From Xanthobacteraceae bacterium (lineage in GTDB: Bacteria; Pseudomonadota; Alphaproteobacteria; Rhizobiales; Xanthobacteraceae), in the NCBI GenBank assembly GCA_030037185.1, contig JASHRR010000674.1, positions 1 to 12,225 of the forward strand: a stretch of DNA of 12,225 bases, given 5' to 3'. The translations under genes and the position numbers were made by a program. This document shows, one piece after another, positions 1 through 7,241 of the stretch; the stretch's first letter is position 1; every line of letters begins with the position of its first letter. Below the pieces are notes generated by a model. The model worked only from the letters and a program-made list of their open reading frames with translations. It was not told the DNA's origin and searched no databases.

Positions 1-1318
1 AGAGACCCAGTGGCTGTGCGTGCATCGACCCGCCCGCACTCCGCGCCCATTGAGCGAGTATCGTGGCTTGAATAGCTTTCGGTTTGTCTCCCGGCGCGAA
101 AACTGATTTGTCGATGACCGCTTTTCCCTTGCAAGGCTTCTGTCGATGCGTATCAGTCCGTCTCTACTGGTTTCCCAGGAGCGTCCCAGACATCTGCGAA
201 CAAAACAATTGATACTCTCCAACCGAACAGAAGGAAGTGATCAATACGAGGATGAGGTAACAAATAGAATTATCATTATATGGCAGGCACTTATTCCATG
301 TTTTATGTCCAGTTAACGGCTCTGGTCAGCACCCGGAGGCGAAGACGGGGGCCGTAGTCCTCCTAACGACAGGCCCCTCTCAGCACACGCATTTTCAGCC
401 TCGCCGTCTACCTGGAACGGGCCGCTTTTCGGATGCAATGGCGATGTTCGCCCGCCCAAACTTAACTCCTGCCTTTACCTGCGCCAGCTCAATGAAAGGC
501 GAGCCATTGCCGGGCACCTCGACCTGGCCGCCAGAGCTCGGCCTGCATCTCATCGCGCGGGCCTATGCGGCGAACATCGGACCCGCGCGACACCGACCGC
601 TAACCCGGACCGACGCCGCCCGGCCGTCAACGCCGTCAGCGTGCGCGCTCAGCACCGACATGGTGACCAAGGCCCGATGGCGTGGCGACTGCCATCCGCG
701 CGGCAGCCTTCGCCTCCGTCGGCGAAGTGCGCCAGCCGCGTCTGCTCGATCTCGGCGCCGGCAGCGCGCGATAACAATCGAAGTTCGGCGCAGCAGCGTC
801 CTGCAGGGCTTGGGCGAGGCTTCCTGGGGAAGCCTCGCCCTGTTAGGCTCCAAACGATACGGCGGCTATTGGGCGGATCGGCTGGCCGTTCGTGGCGGCA
901 GGCGACGATTGTTTAGGCGTCGACCGTCGCACGGCACGTTGCGCGCCTTCGTGGCAAGAGCCGAGTGCAATGACCTTTCGGCGCGTCTGGCGCGAGCCGA
1001 TGGCCAGCGTCTGCCATGATCCCGATGCATCCCGTGTCTGGCGACCGGCTCTTGCCGGTCCGGAGGCTTCATCTCGGCCTTGAGTTTCGGCGCGACGACG
1101 CGCCTCGATGGCGCGGAGTGCTTCCGGCCGTTCGTGTCTTTGGCGACGGGCTCGCGCTCTGCCTTGGTGAAGATTTTCTTCGAGTTCTCTGATCACTGCG
1201 GACCTCCAAGGAGGATGAGCGCTGGCAAAGGAAGCTCACGGCGAGCGGATCGCCACCATTACAGGCCCCCCTACCGGGGTGGCGAGGAAGCGCGCGGATC
1301 ACCGGTGTCGCTGCCTCG
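1..1318. other. gene-poor stretch, no supported gene
   Basis: I see no convincing gene here. Frames are open on both strands between about 440 and 1300, but their translations are arginine-, serine- and proline-rich, overlap one another and match no family I recognise, as expected of chance frames in GC-rich DNA. About 200-310 is distinctly AT-richer than the rest. The one clear structure is a perfect hairpin at 812-840, listed separately. On the minus strand a GGAGG lies six bases before a GTG at 1194-1196, which could be a leftover start site, but the 117-codon frame behind it looks like a shadow. Confidence 0.5.
812..840. repeat. perfect 13-bp inverted repeat (hairpin)
   Basis: The left arm 812-824 (GGGCGAGGCTTCC) is exactly complementary to the right arm 828-840, with a three-base loop TGG. 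The stem is long and GC-rich, but neither strand has a clear T-run after it, so it is not a textbook intrinsic terminator. It could be a Rho-independent terminator lacking a U-tract, a small dispersed palindromic element, or the remains of a mobile-element end. The structure itself is certain; its role is unknown. Confidence 0.8.
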
Positions 1319-1840
1319 TCATTCTCCGTCGCGGCCCCTCAGAAAAAACCTGTGTCTTTTGGGTGAGACTAGCTTACGCAGGGTTTTAAACTGCGCTCTG
1401 TTGTAATTGGCGTTCAGTCTCTCCAAGGGTTCGACGACGTCGAACAACACTGCCGAATCGCGTGGTGTTAATGCGCGGGAGAGGGGCTCGGAAAGCAGAC
1501 CAGCGCGATAAAGATCGGCGATTGCGCCAAAGAAATGTGAGACCCGCCGCCGTGACTCATTTACGGCACGCGTCTCCGGGTTGGTTTCCCATTGCTCTTG
1601 CCATTGACTCGCAAAATCCGGGCCTTGCTGCTCTCGCCATGAGCGGAGTTTGCGCAAGTCCTCCAACATCTCGTCGCTTGCATACTGTCGTTGCAGGCTC
1701 AGGAATAGCGTCGCTTGCGCGGTCTTGGCCGCATCCTCGCTGGATCGCCGCGAAAACCAGGCGGAGAAGACGGCAGCAACCGCTGCGACACCAGTTCCGG
1801 CAGCAATCCAAAGGCCTGTGTAGGATAAATCAATAGCCAC
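1319..1840 (-). CDS. small membrane-anchored hypothetical protein (DUF4760-like)
   Basis: A 173-residue protein of unknown function. Residues about 9-28 are hydrophobic (IAAGTGVAAVAAVFSAWF), giving one N-terminal transmembrane anchor. It is followed by arginines and a mostly helical soluble part rich in charged residues and Trp/Gln. The pattern after the anchor (a FLSLQRQYAS-type helix, a WREQQG segment, then RRRVSHFFGAIADLYRAGLL and ERLNANYN) resembles small bacterial membrane proteins grouped as DUF4760; that assignment is from memory of the pattern and is tentative. The GTG start at 1838-1840 is chosen because AGAGAGGA lies just before it, and the reading frame then fits a normal membrane anchor. 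It stands alone, with no operon partner, among degraded DNA. Its integrity and good start make it the only likely live gene in the left third. Confidence 0.72.
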   Translation of the reverse strand: MAIDLSYTGLWIAAGTGVAAVAAVFSAWFSRRSSEDAAKTAQATLFLSLQRQYASDEMLEDLRKLRSWREQQGPDFASQWQEQWETNPETRAVNESRRRVSHFFGAIADLYRAGLLSEPLSRALTPRDSAVLFDVVEPLERLNANYNRAQFKTLRKLVSPKRHRFFLRGRDGE

Positions 1841-2059
1841 GGCGTCCTCTCTGGCGGCGAGCTTGCTGCGTTGCGACCCGGCCCGTCACGCCCCACCGTA
1901 TCACGTGAATGCTCCGTCAGGAGAGGGGCCGGTCGGCGTCCGCTTCGCAGCTATAGCCATTCAGACCAGGGAAATGGGGAAGGAGTTCGCCGAAGCCGAG
2001 GCGCAGAGCACGCGCGCCAGCACCGCCCTCGGAAGCTGCGGTGTCCTGCTCGGCCAGCG

Positions 2060-2466
2060 CTACGACTGGAAGACCTTTGGCACCTGCGGGAGCTCTACCC
2101 GCAGGAGCTCCGTCGGGCGTCGTACGCCATCGGGGGGCGGTGAGGCGGTGCCGCCATCAGAAATGAAATAGGCAACCTTGCCATGCTCTCCGCGGAGCCT
2201 GCTCCATGCGCCGCTGGATGGGCCAATGAGTTCCTCGGTCAAGCGGTCTCCCGGTACGACATGGCGTTCGCTGTTCCTGGCTAGATCGAGCGAGATGCAA
2301 TCGATCATGTTCTCACGGTGTATTGTCACGTAAGCGACACCGGCGTCCCCGTCGAGGCAGAAATCGTCTGCCACGCGCCCCGCTGAGACATGGTCCGGCT
2401 CACCACTTGCATCCAGCGTCTCGGATTGACCCCTACACGCATGAACAACTTCTTAGCTGTCGCCAT
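2060..2466 (-). pseudogene. SMP-30/gluconolactonase/LRE-family remnant (C-terminal part)
   Basis: The minus-strand translation reads like the last third of an SMP-30/gluconolactonase-type beta-propeller: a stretch VADDFCLD, then GVAYVTIHRENMID, then GKVAYFISDGG and the closing PTELLRVELP. These are the repeating blade motifs of that calcium-dependent lactonase/hydrolase family. The frame continues upstream of 2374 through ETLDASGEPDHVSAGR. The further upstream sequence TAKKLFMRVGVNP (up to about 2466) lies in a different frame, so at least one frameshift separates them. The N-terminal blades are not recognisable. The stop is at 2060-2062. I judge it a pseudogene. A short live protein starting at the GTG near 2374 is possible but would lack most of the propeller. 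Confidence 0.6.
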
Positions 2467-2787
2467 ATCGAATTCGTCCACGTCCCTCATCTCAGACGGC
2501 ACTGTTTGACCGGAATTTCTTCATACCGGCCGAATGTGCCGAAGTCGCATCGTTCGGACATTTCGCGAACCTCGTTGCGGATTCGGGCCAAAATCACTGC
2601 GGTCCAATTATGCGGACCGCGACGTGGCCTCATATGTAAATCGTTCTGTTGGCCCCTCCTTTCAGGGACGAATCGCATCAGGTTGGGGTAGGTCGACACT
2701 CAATCTGCGCGCCGGCTCAGACTTGTTTTTGCCCAACGAACCCGGTTGACGAATACGGTTTGCCCGCCGGATCGCTGTGCGCGTCGC
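2467..2787. other. gap between two gene remnants, nothing recognised
   Basis: Short frames are open on both strands but none shows a family motif, a good ribosome binding site or codon usage that stands out. On the minus strand it lies 5' of the lactonase remnant, where the missing N-terminal blades would have been, so it may be heavily decayed or replaced sequence. Confidence 0.4.
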
Positions 2788-2934
2788 TTATGGCGAACCG
2801 TTGACGACAGGCAAAACCATGCTGATACCATGCTGATTGTCGATCTCGACGAGCTTCCGGATATCAGGTGCCTCACGGGAGATCGCACGATCAGGATCGG
2901 TGAAGAAATGAGAAGCCGCCTCACGCGAGGTCAT
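2788..2934 (-). pseudogene. probable cupin-domain protein C-terminal remnant
   Basis: The 48 codons beginning at the ATG near 2934 read MTSREAASHFFTDPD, then PDIRKLVEIDNQHGISMVLP, then stop. This has the usual ending of single-domain cupins: a last beta strand with a loop like 'msREg..hFF', then an 'aPDi.kLv.i...HGI...P' tail helix. The upstream codons RKMISM continue the same strand pattern. The metal-binding cupin motifs, which would lie upstream (above 2934), are not seen, so this is only the tail of such a gene. The match rests on a short pattern and could be coincidence. Confidence 0.35.
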
Positions 2935-3251
2935 CGAAATCATCTTTCGCCACCCTCGCCGTAACGAAAGCCTGCCTAGCGGAGGATCTCCTAACGACAA
3001 GTTCAGAGCGCGGCGCGAGGACGTGGTTTGCTCGCCGACGACGTTGGCTCATATCGTGCTCCCACATGTGCCGATTCGGAACCTAAGCCGCCCGTGGTCC
3101 GGGCAGGCTTGCGGGTTTGGTTCCGATAAGTTTGATTCTCGGAAGTAAAAGCGCATGCGGCGCGCTGCTGGGGGCCCCCGAACCAACGCACCAGCGGCCT
3201 CGGGGGGCCGACAGATCGACGCCGAGAATTTGCCGCTTGCGACACCACTGA

Positions 3252-3787
3252 GAGGCACCCTTAGCGATCGGCGCCCAGGAGGCGTTCCCAGACGGCCAGA
3301 TGGTGTCGTTGTCAGGTGACGGCGGCTTGACGACGCTGACGGGCAATTTCGTCAGCCTCGCGCAACTTAAGCTGCTTGTGAAGGTTGTTGTTTTTAACAA
3401 CGGCACGCTCGGTTTCCTCGAGCTTGAGCAGAATCCACGGTTTTCTCACGTACGAAACTGAGCCTAACAATCCGAACTTGGCCGCGATGGCGCAGGCGAT
3501 CGGTATCGCGGCGTTCATGCCACAAATGCGGCCGACGTCAGTGCCGGATTGCGGACGCCCTTGCGCATGACGGCCCGGTTCCTGTCGATGCGGTAGTCGC
3601 GCGCACGGAGCTTGCCATGCCGCCGGCGGTCACCATCGAGATGGCGAAAGGCTTCACGCTCTACATGGTGATGGCGATCATGAGCGGTCGTGGCCCGACA
3701 GGTCAGAAGAGTTCAGCAGGCGGGGAGGGTCCTTTCCCTCGATCGGCAGCGGCTGGCCGACGCGATCTCGCTTTTCAAGGCGACTAG
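3252..3787 (+). pseudogene. poxB: pyruvate oxidase / pyruvate:quinone dehydrogenase (PoxB-type) remnant, frameshifted
   Basis: Thiamine-diphosphate enzymes of the PoxB type decarboxylate pyruvate to acetate and pass electrons to quinones. Stitched across frames, this region gives the C-terminal third of such an enzyme. LAIGAQEAFPDGQMVSLSGD plus GG (3261-3323) carries the GDGG of the ThDP-binding motif. LAQLKLLVKVVVFNNGTLGF ends that motif (NN), and [16 protein letters not shown] follows in the next frame. ADVSAG and [20 protein letters not shown] come in two further frames, then AKGFTLYM and SGRG (to 3694). The first frame ends at a TGA (3459-3461) and an in-frame TGA precedes it (3249-3251). 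At least three frame changes (near 3440, 3513 and 3550) show it is dead. The N-terminal two thirds are missing. The last frame closes at 3785-3787 without the normal tail. The family match is strong. Confidence 0.82.
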
Positions 3788-4074
3788 AACATGGTCCGGA
3801 CGGCCCCTCGAGGGCATGTAACCACGACCTCGGTCAACTCACGGCAGGCTAGGAGCGAATGACGCCCGCGATCACCGAATTACACGCGGTCGAACCGCAC
3901 AGCCGTGATAACCATTTGCAGCTTCCGCCCCGGGCAGTCGCTGGCTTGGAACGCAAAGATCTCGATCGGTCAAATTCATCGACCTCCCGGTGTAACCGAC
4001 AAATGCATCAGGAGATCCGTCGAACTGCGCATCATCCTCACTCAGCTTCGGCCTAGCTATCTGAGCGTGTCATT

Positions 4075-4779
4075 ATGGGACTCCTGTCGGATTTGCAAAG
4101 GGAGATTCAAGCAATCTTCCGGGGATCGTGGGAAATTGCCAAAGCGCAAGTTGTTCCCGATCCCTCGACATTCAAACTTTTGAATGAGGCGCGTTGTTTC
4201 GACTCCGCGACTGTTTTGTACGTCGATTTGTCTGGAGCAACAGCTTTGGTCAACAATTACAATTGGGTATTTGCAGGGGAGATATACAAGGCGTATCTAT
4301 CATGTATCACAAAAATCGTTCGCCACCAGGGCGGGGTCATCACAGCCTATGGCGGTGATCGCATCATGGCGGTGTTCATCAATAGCAATCATGCGTCCGA
4401 CGCTGCTGTCTGCGGCCTCAAGATCAACTGGGCAGTCTTAAAGATTGTTAACCCAGCATTGAAGGTGCAGTATCCTCGAAAGGAATATATCGTCAAACAG
4501 GTCGTTGGAATAGACACAAGCGAATTGTTGGCCGTGAGGGTCGACGTTCGAAGCGCGAGTGACTTACTATGGATCGGAAGGGCCGCCAATTATTCAGCAA
4601 AGCTTTCGGAACACCGAAATGATGTCCAGACCTGGATTACCGAACAAACATATGCTGCACTAGCCGACTGGGCAAAGCTTGGAGGCAATCCTCCGGAGGA
4701 TATGTGGACTCGATACAGTTGGACTGGGATGAAGGATATCCCCGTGTATGGCTCGACTTGGTGGTGGTCTCTCGAATAG
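4075..4779 (+). CDS. stand-alone class III nucleotidyl cyclase, PycC-like (Pycsar candidate)
   Basis: A 234-residue cytosolic protein with one class III (adenylate/guanylate) cyclase domain and no membrane or sensor domain. Seen: the first metal-ligand strand VLYVDLSGATALV (Asp51); the hairpin ITAYGGDRIMAVF (Asp95, second metal ligand); the VVGIDTSELL strand; and IGRAANYSAKLSE, where Asn172 fits the catalytic asparagine but Lys176 takes the usual catalytic arginine position. Leu165 sits where adenylyl cyclases carry the base-selecting aspartate. The C-terminus ends in a WWW cluster. Such small, lone cyclases with this ending resemble the PycC pyrimidine cyclases of Pycsar phage defence, which make cCMP or cUMP to activate an effector; this is inferred from recalled family features. 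No effector gene is adjacent. GC is lower than in the flanks (about 47% at 4201-4260), which hints at transfer. The ATG has only a weak GAG-type binding site upstream. An ordinary purine cyclase or an inactive homologue is the alternative. Confidence 0.85.
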   Translation: MGLLSDLQREIQAIFRGSWEIAKAQVVPDPSTFKLLNEARCFDSATVLYVDLSGATALVNNYNWVFAGEIYKAYLSCITKIVRHQGGVITAYGGDRIMAVFINSNHASDAAVCGLKINWAVLKIVNPALKVQYPRKEYIVKQVVGIDTSELLAVRVDVRSASDLLWIGRAANYSAKLSEHRNDVQTWITEQTYAALADWAKLGGNPPEDMWTRYSWTGMKDIPVYGSTWWWSLE

Positions 4780-4839
4780 GACGGAGGCCTACCCAACTGC
4801 GGTAATGTCGCGGCTATCTGGCGAAACTCCGCGGTGGCC

Positions 4840-4858
4840 AATCTGCCCTGGGCGGATT
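4840..4858. other. small hairpin in the convergent intergenic region
   Basis: AATCTGCC (4840-4847) pairs with GGCGGATT (4851-4858), with one G-U pair and a CTG loop. It lies 60 bases after the cyclase stop and before the 3' end of the opposing outer-membrane gene. It could help end transcription, but there is no T-run, so terminator function is a guess. Confidence 0.3.
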
Positions 4859-4921
4859 GAGCGCGATTGCTGGCCGCTTTGGGGTGCTGTGCATATCTTT
4901 TCCTGATAGGCCCCCCGGAAT

Positions 4922-4935
4922 TTAGCTTAAGCTAA
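4922..4935. repeat. perfect 14-bp AT-rich palindrome
   Basis: TTAGCTTAAGCTAA is its own reverse complement, and a further half (GCTAAGCTAG) follows. It sits between two convergent 3' ends, about 30 bases from the efflux-gene stop. A loop-free palindrome suits a dimeric DNA-binding protein better than a terminator, but the position downstream of both genes is odd for an operator. Confidence 0.6.
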
Positions 4936-4966
4936 GCTAGACCGATACGCGCCGACCCGAAAACTG

Positions 4967-6472
4967 CTACGGATGGCCTCTGGTCTTGGCGTCTGGCGAA
5001 TTCGGGAACACCCGTTCCCAACCGCCGCCAAGCGCCTTGTATAACTGCACGAGGTTCAACGACACCTTGGTGATGCTCGTCACATGTTGCTGCTCCGCCT
5101 GCAGTAGCGTCCGCTCCGAGTCGAGCACCCTGAGAAAGTCGCCCACGCCATCGCTGTAGCGCTCGCGCGCGGCGGTGAGCGCAAGGCGGGAATGCTCAAT
5201 CTCGAGTACCAGCTGGGTCCGGCGCTGTTGTTCGAGCCGATAGGCTATTAGTGCGTTGACGACCTCATGCCAAGCCTGCATGACGGTTTTCTGATACAGA
5301 ACCGCGGCTTCCTGCTGCCGCACATCGCTTAATTTGAGAGTATTCGTGAGGCGACCGCCGGCAAAGATCGGCACCGTGATGCTCGGCCCGGCCATGTATT
5401 GTAGCGAGTTAAGCTCCCAGAGTTTCCTGATGTCCAGCGAATCGAGGCCAATCGTCCCGTTGAGCTGAACCGTCGGATAAAAGGAGGCAACCGCCACGCC
5501 AATAGCGGCGGTCGCGGCGTGCAGTTGAGCCTCGGCCGCGCGGATGTCGGGTCGTCGACGGGCGAGTTCGGAGGGGATGCCGACGGGCACACGCGGCGGC
5601 GCCAGCGGAACCAGTTTTGGGCGGGCCAGCTCAGCGTGCAGCGCGCCAGGCGGCTGATTTAACAACAACGCCACAGCGTTTATGTATTGGGATTCCAACT
5701 GCTCCAACGCTGGAACCTGCGCGCGGATATTTTCGACCTGCGCCGCCGCGTTCTCAACGTCGAGGCCGGGGCTCAGCCCCGTAGCGGCGCGTTCCTGAGC
5801 ACGGGCCAGGACGTCCTGGGCGACCTTCAAATTTTCGTCAGCGATTCGGATCTGCATCTGGACGCCCCGCAACTGAATATAGTCGCGCGCCAGTTCCGCG
5901 AGGCTCGAGACCAGGGCATCACGGCGCTGCTCCGCCGCCTGATCGACTTGGGCATCGGCCGCTTCGACTTGGCGACGGACGCGGCCCCAGAGGTCGAGCT
6001 CCCAGGAGGCATCGAAGCCGATGTAGTATTCGTTGAACGGCATTGGAAATAAAGGACCGCTTCTTGAGCCTGGTACAAGGAGATTGATCAGGCCAACGGG
6101 CGCCTGTATGAAGGGGCCGTTTACGCTGTAGAGCTCGCGCTGGTATTTTCCATCGCCATTCACGGAGGGGAATTCGGCAGCCGCAACGACGCCCCTTTGA
6201 AAACGGCTTTCAGCCAATCGAATCGTCGCGGTCAGTACGTCCAGATTTTCGGTATCGACGCGGCGCTCCAGGTCAGTGAGAATCGGATCACGAAACAGCG
6301 CCCACCAACTAGGGTCAGGAGATTGCTGTAACCACGGATCGGTAGGCTCGCCCGTGTACGAGCCCGCCGGCAGTAGCGGAGCCGGCGGAACAAAATCCGG
6401 ACCGAGTGTGCAGCCGGCAAGCACAGCCATCACCCCTGCATGCGCCACACGCCTTACCGGCGACCACGTCAA
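4967..6472 (-). CDS. outer-membrane efflux lipoprotein (NodT/OprM family)
   Basis: TolC-like outer-membrane channel that completes a tripartite exporter with the HlyD adaptor and FUSC pump encoded upstream. Family features seen in order: lipobox VLAGC followed by TLGPDFVPP, typical of NodT N-termini; DASWELDLWGRVRRQ; repeated alpha-helical hairpins (YIQLRGVQMQIRIADENL); RRPDIRAAEAQLHAATAAIG with SFYPTVQLNG; GPSITVPIFAGGRL; then SDGVGDFLRVLDSERTLLQA and LYKALGGGWE at the end. These are the two OEP repeats. The frame is open back to a TTG at 6586 and an ATG at 6547, but these give a signal peptide of 46 or more residues. The TTG at 6470-6472, preceded by GGCGGA, gives a normal 20-residue lipoprotein signal with Cys21 as lipid anchor and a 501-residue protein, the usual length. 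The start is therefore uncertain; the rest is secure. It is separated from the adaptor gene by over 650 bases, so it may have its own promoter. Confidence 0.93.
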   Translation of the reverse strand: MTWSPVRRVAHAGVMAVLAGCTLGPDFVPPAPLLPAGSYTGEPTDPWLQQSPDPSWWALFRDPILTDLERRVDTENLDVLTATIRLAESRFQRGVVAAAEFPSVNGDGKYQRELYSVNGPFIQAPVGLINLLVPGSRSGPLFPMPFNEYYIGFDASWELDLWGRVRRQVEAADAQVDQAAEQRRDALVSSLAELARDYIQLRGVQMQIRIADENLKVAQDVLARAQERAATGLSPGLDVENAAAQVENIRAQVPALEQLESQYINAVALLLNQPPGALHAELARPKLVPLAPPRVPVGIPSELARRRPDIRAAEAQLHAATAAIGVAVASFYPTVQLNGTIGLDSLDIRKLWELNSLQYMAGPSITVPIFAGGRLTNTLKLSDVRQQEAAVLYQKTVMQAWHEVVNALIAYRLEQQRRTQLVLEIEHSRLALTAARERYSDGVGDFLRVLDSERTLLQAEQQHVTSITKVSLNLVQLYKALGGGWERVFPNSPDAKTRGHP

Positions 6473-6602
6473 TAGGATCCGCCAGGACGTCGAGATTTTC
6501 GCGGTGCCGAGAGAAATGCGGACGGCACAGGCTACATTGCGCAACATGCAACGCGCGATGCCGTCGCTATTAAGTTCGCGAGTCAAGGTTCCATCGAAAA
6601 GA

Positions 6603-6632
6603 GATATCCGTAACCAACGGTAACCAGTTCAA
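6603..6632 (-). promoter_or_regulatory. possible promoter for the outer-membrane efflux gene
   Basis: Read on the minus strand, TTGAAC (6632-6627) resembles a -35 box, and GATATC (6608-6603), 18 bases on, is a weak -10 box. Between them GGTTAC occurs twice, four bases apart (a short direct repeat that could bind a regulator). Position and spacing fit a separate promoter for this gene, but the -10 match is poor. Confidence 0.22.
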
Positions 6633-7241
6633 ATTGATTCAGCCAGGATGCTTTGATGCTTTAACGATGAACTCACCGAAATCTTGCGTTGGGAACATGG
6701 GTCTGCTTGCTTAGGCCGCGGACGACGAAGTCGCGGATTTCAGCAACGCGGATCTCAACACCAGGAATGGCCACCAGCGCCTTTGCGCCAATCTGCGTCG
6801 CACGAGCGCATGACATCATGGGCGCAAAACTACCGCCCAATGTCACCATTTCGGTTCTTGATCAATAACTTACCAGAACGCAATGGTTCGGCCGAGCGCG
6901 CCATGGGCACGCCAGTTCGAGCTCGTTTTGCGATCGAGCCGCAGATCTCACCAATCCTGGCACTTATGCACGCGCAAATTTGGGAACGCGGGCTACAGGC
7001 GCCGTCAGGACCGACTCTGGTGCAGCCAATACGTCGCCCGCCCGTTTACAAAAATCGCTGAGTCGGATCAATCCTTCGCGGTTTTCGCGAGGGGCAACTT
7101 CCTCTAGTCTACTCGGCAAAGCGCGCGCAGCTCTGTCGGGTGATCAAGACCGCGAAAGGACGCGCGGGTACTCTGAGCGGCGTCCGCCACTACAAAAGCA
7201 CTGCTTCAACCACGATGACACCAGGTTACGGCTGCTGGTTA
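6633..7241. other. long gap inside the efflux locus
   Basis: Related efflux operons usually have adaptor and channel genes close together; here about 600 bases separate them. Frames on the plus strand are open but unconvincing. On the minus strand a 58-codon frame (6673-6849, beginning MVTLGGSFAPMM and containing ALVAIPGVEIRVAEIRDFV) has a fairly protein-like composition but no recognised family and no clear binding site. I list it here rather than as a gene. The gap may be decayed or inserted DNA. Confidence 0.45.

Noticed and set aside
438..1019. Open plus-strand frame of 193 codons
   Set aside because: Arginine/serine-rich, no family resemblance, no clear ribosome binding site, overlapped by equally long frames on the other strand; typical chance frame in GC-rich DNA.
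843..1196. Minus-strand frame of 117 codons with GGAGG six bases before its GTG
   Set aside because: The binding site is good, but the protein is arginine-rich throughout with no recognisable fold or family; kept only as a possible leftover start site.
360..2999. Shared 12-mer CTCCTAACGACA at 360-371 and 2988-2999 as a possible target-site or element-end repeat
   Set aside because: A 12-base match is expected by chance in a window this long, and nothing around the two copies is similar.
3170..3179. GGGGGCCCCC palindrome
   Set aside because: A ten-base GC palindrome is common in DNA of this composition and has no flanking structure.
3859..4183. Short plus-strand frames just before the cyclase as a possible Pycsar effector
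   Set aside because: They are 65 and 92 codons long, without transmembrane segments, TIR or other effector motifs, and the second runs into the cyclase gene in another frame.
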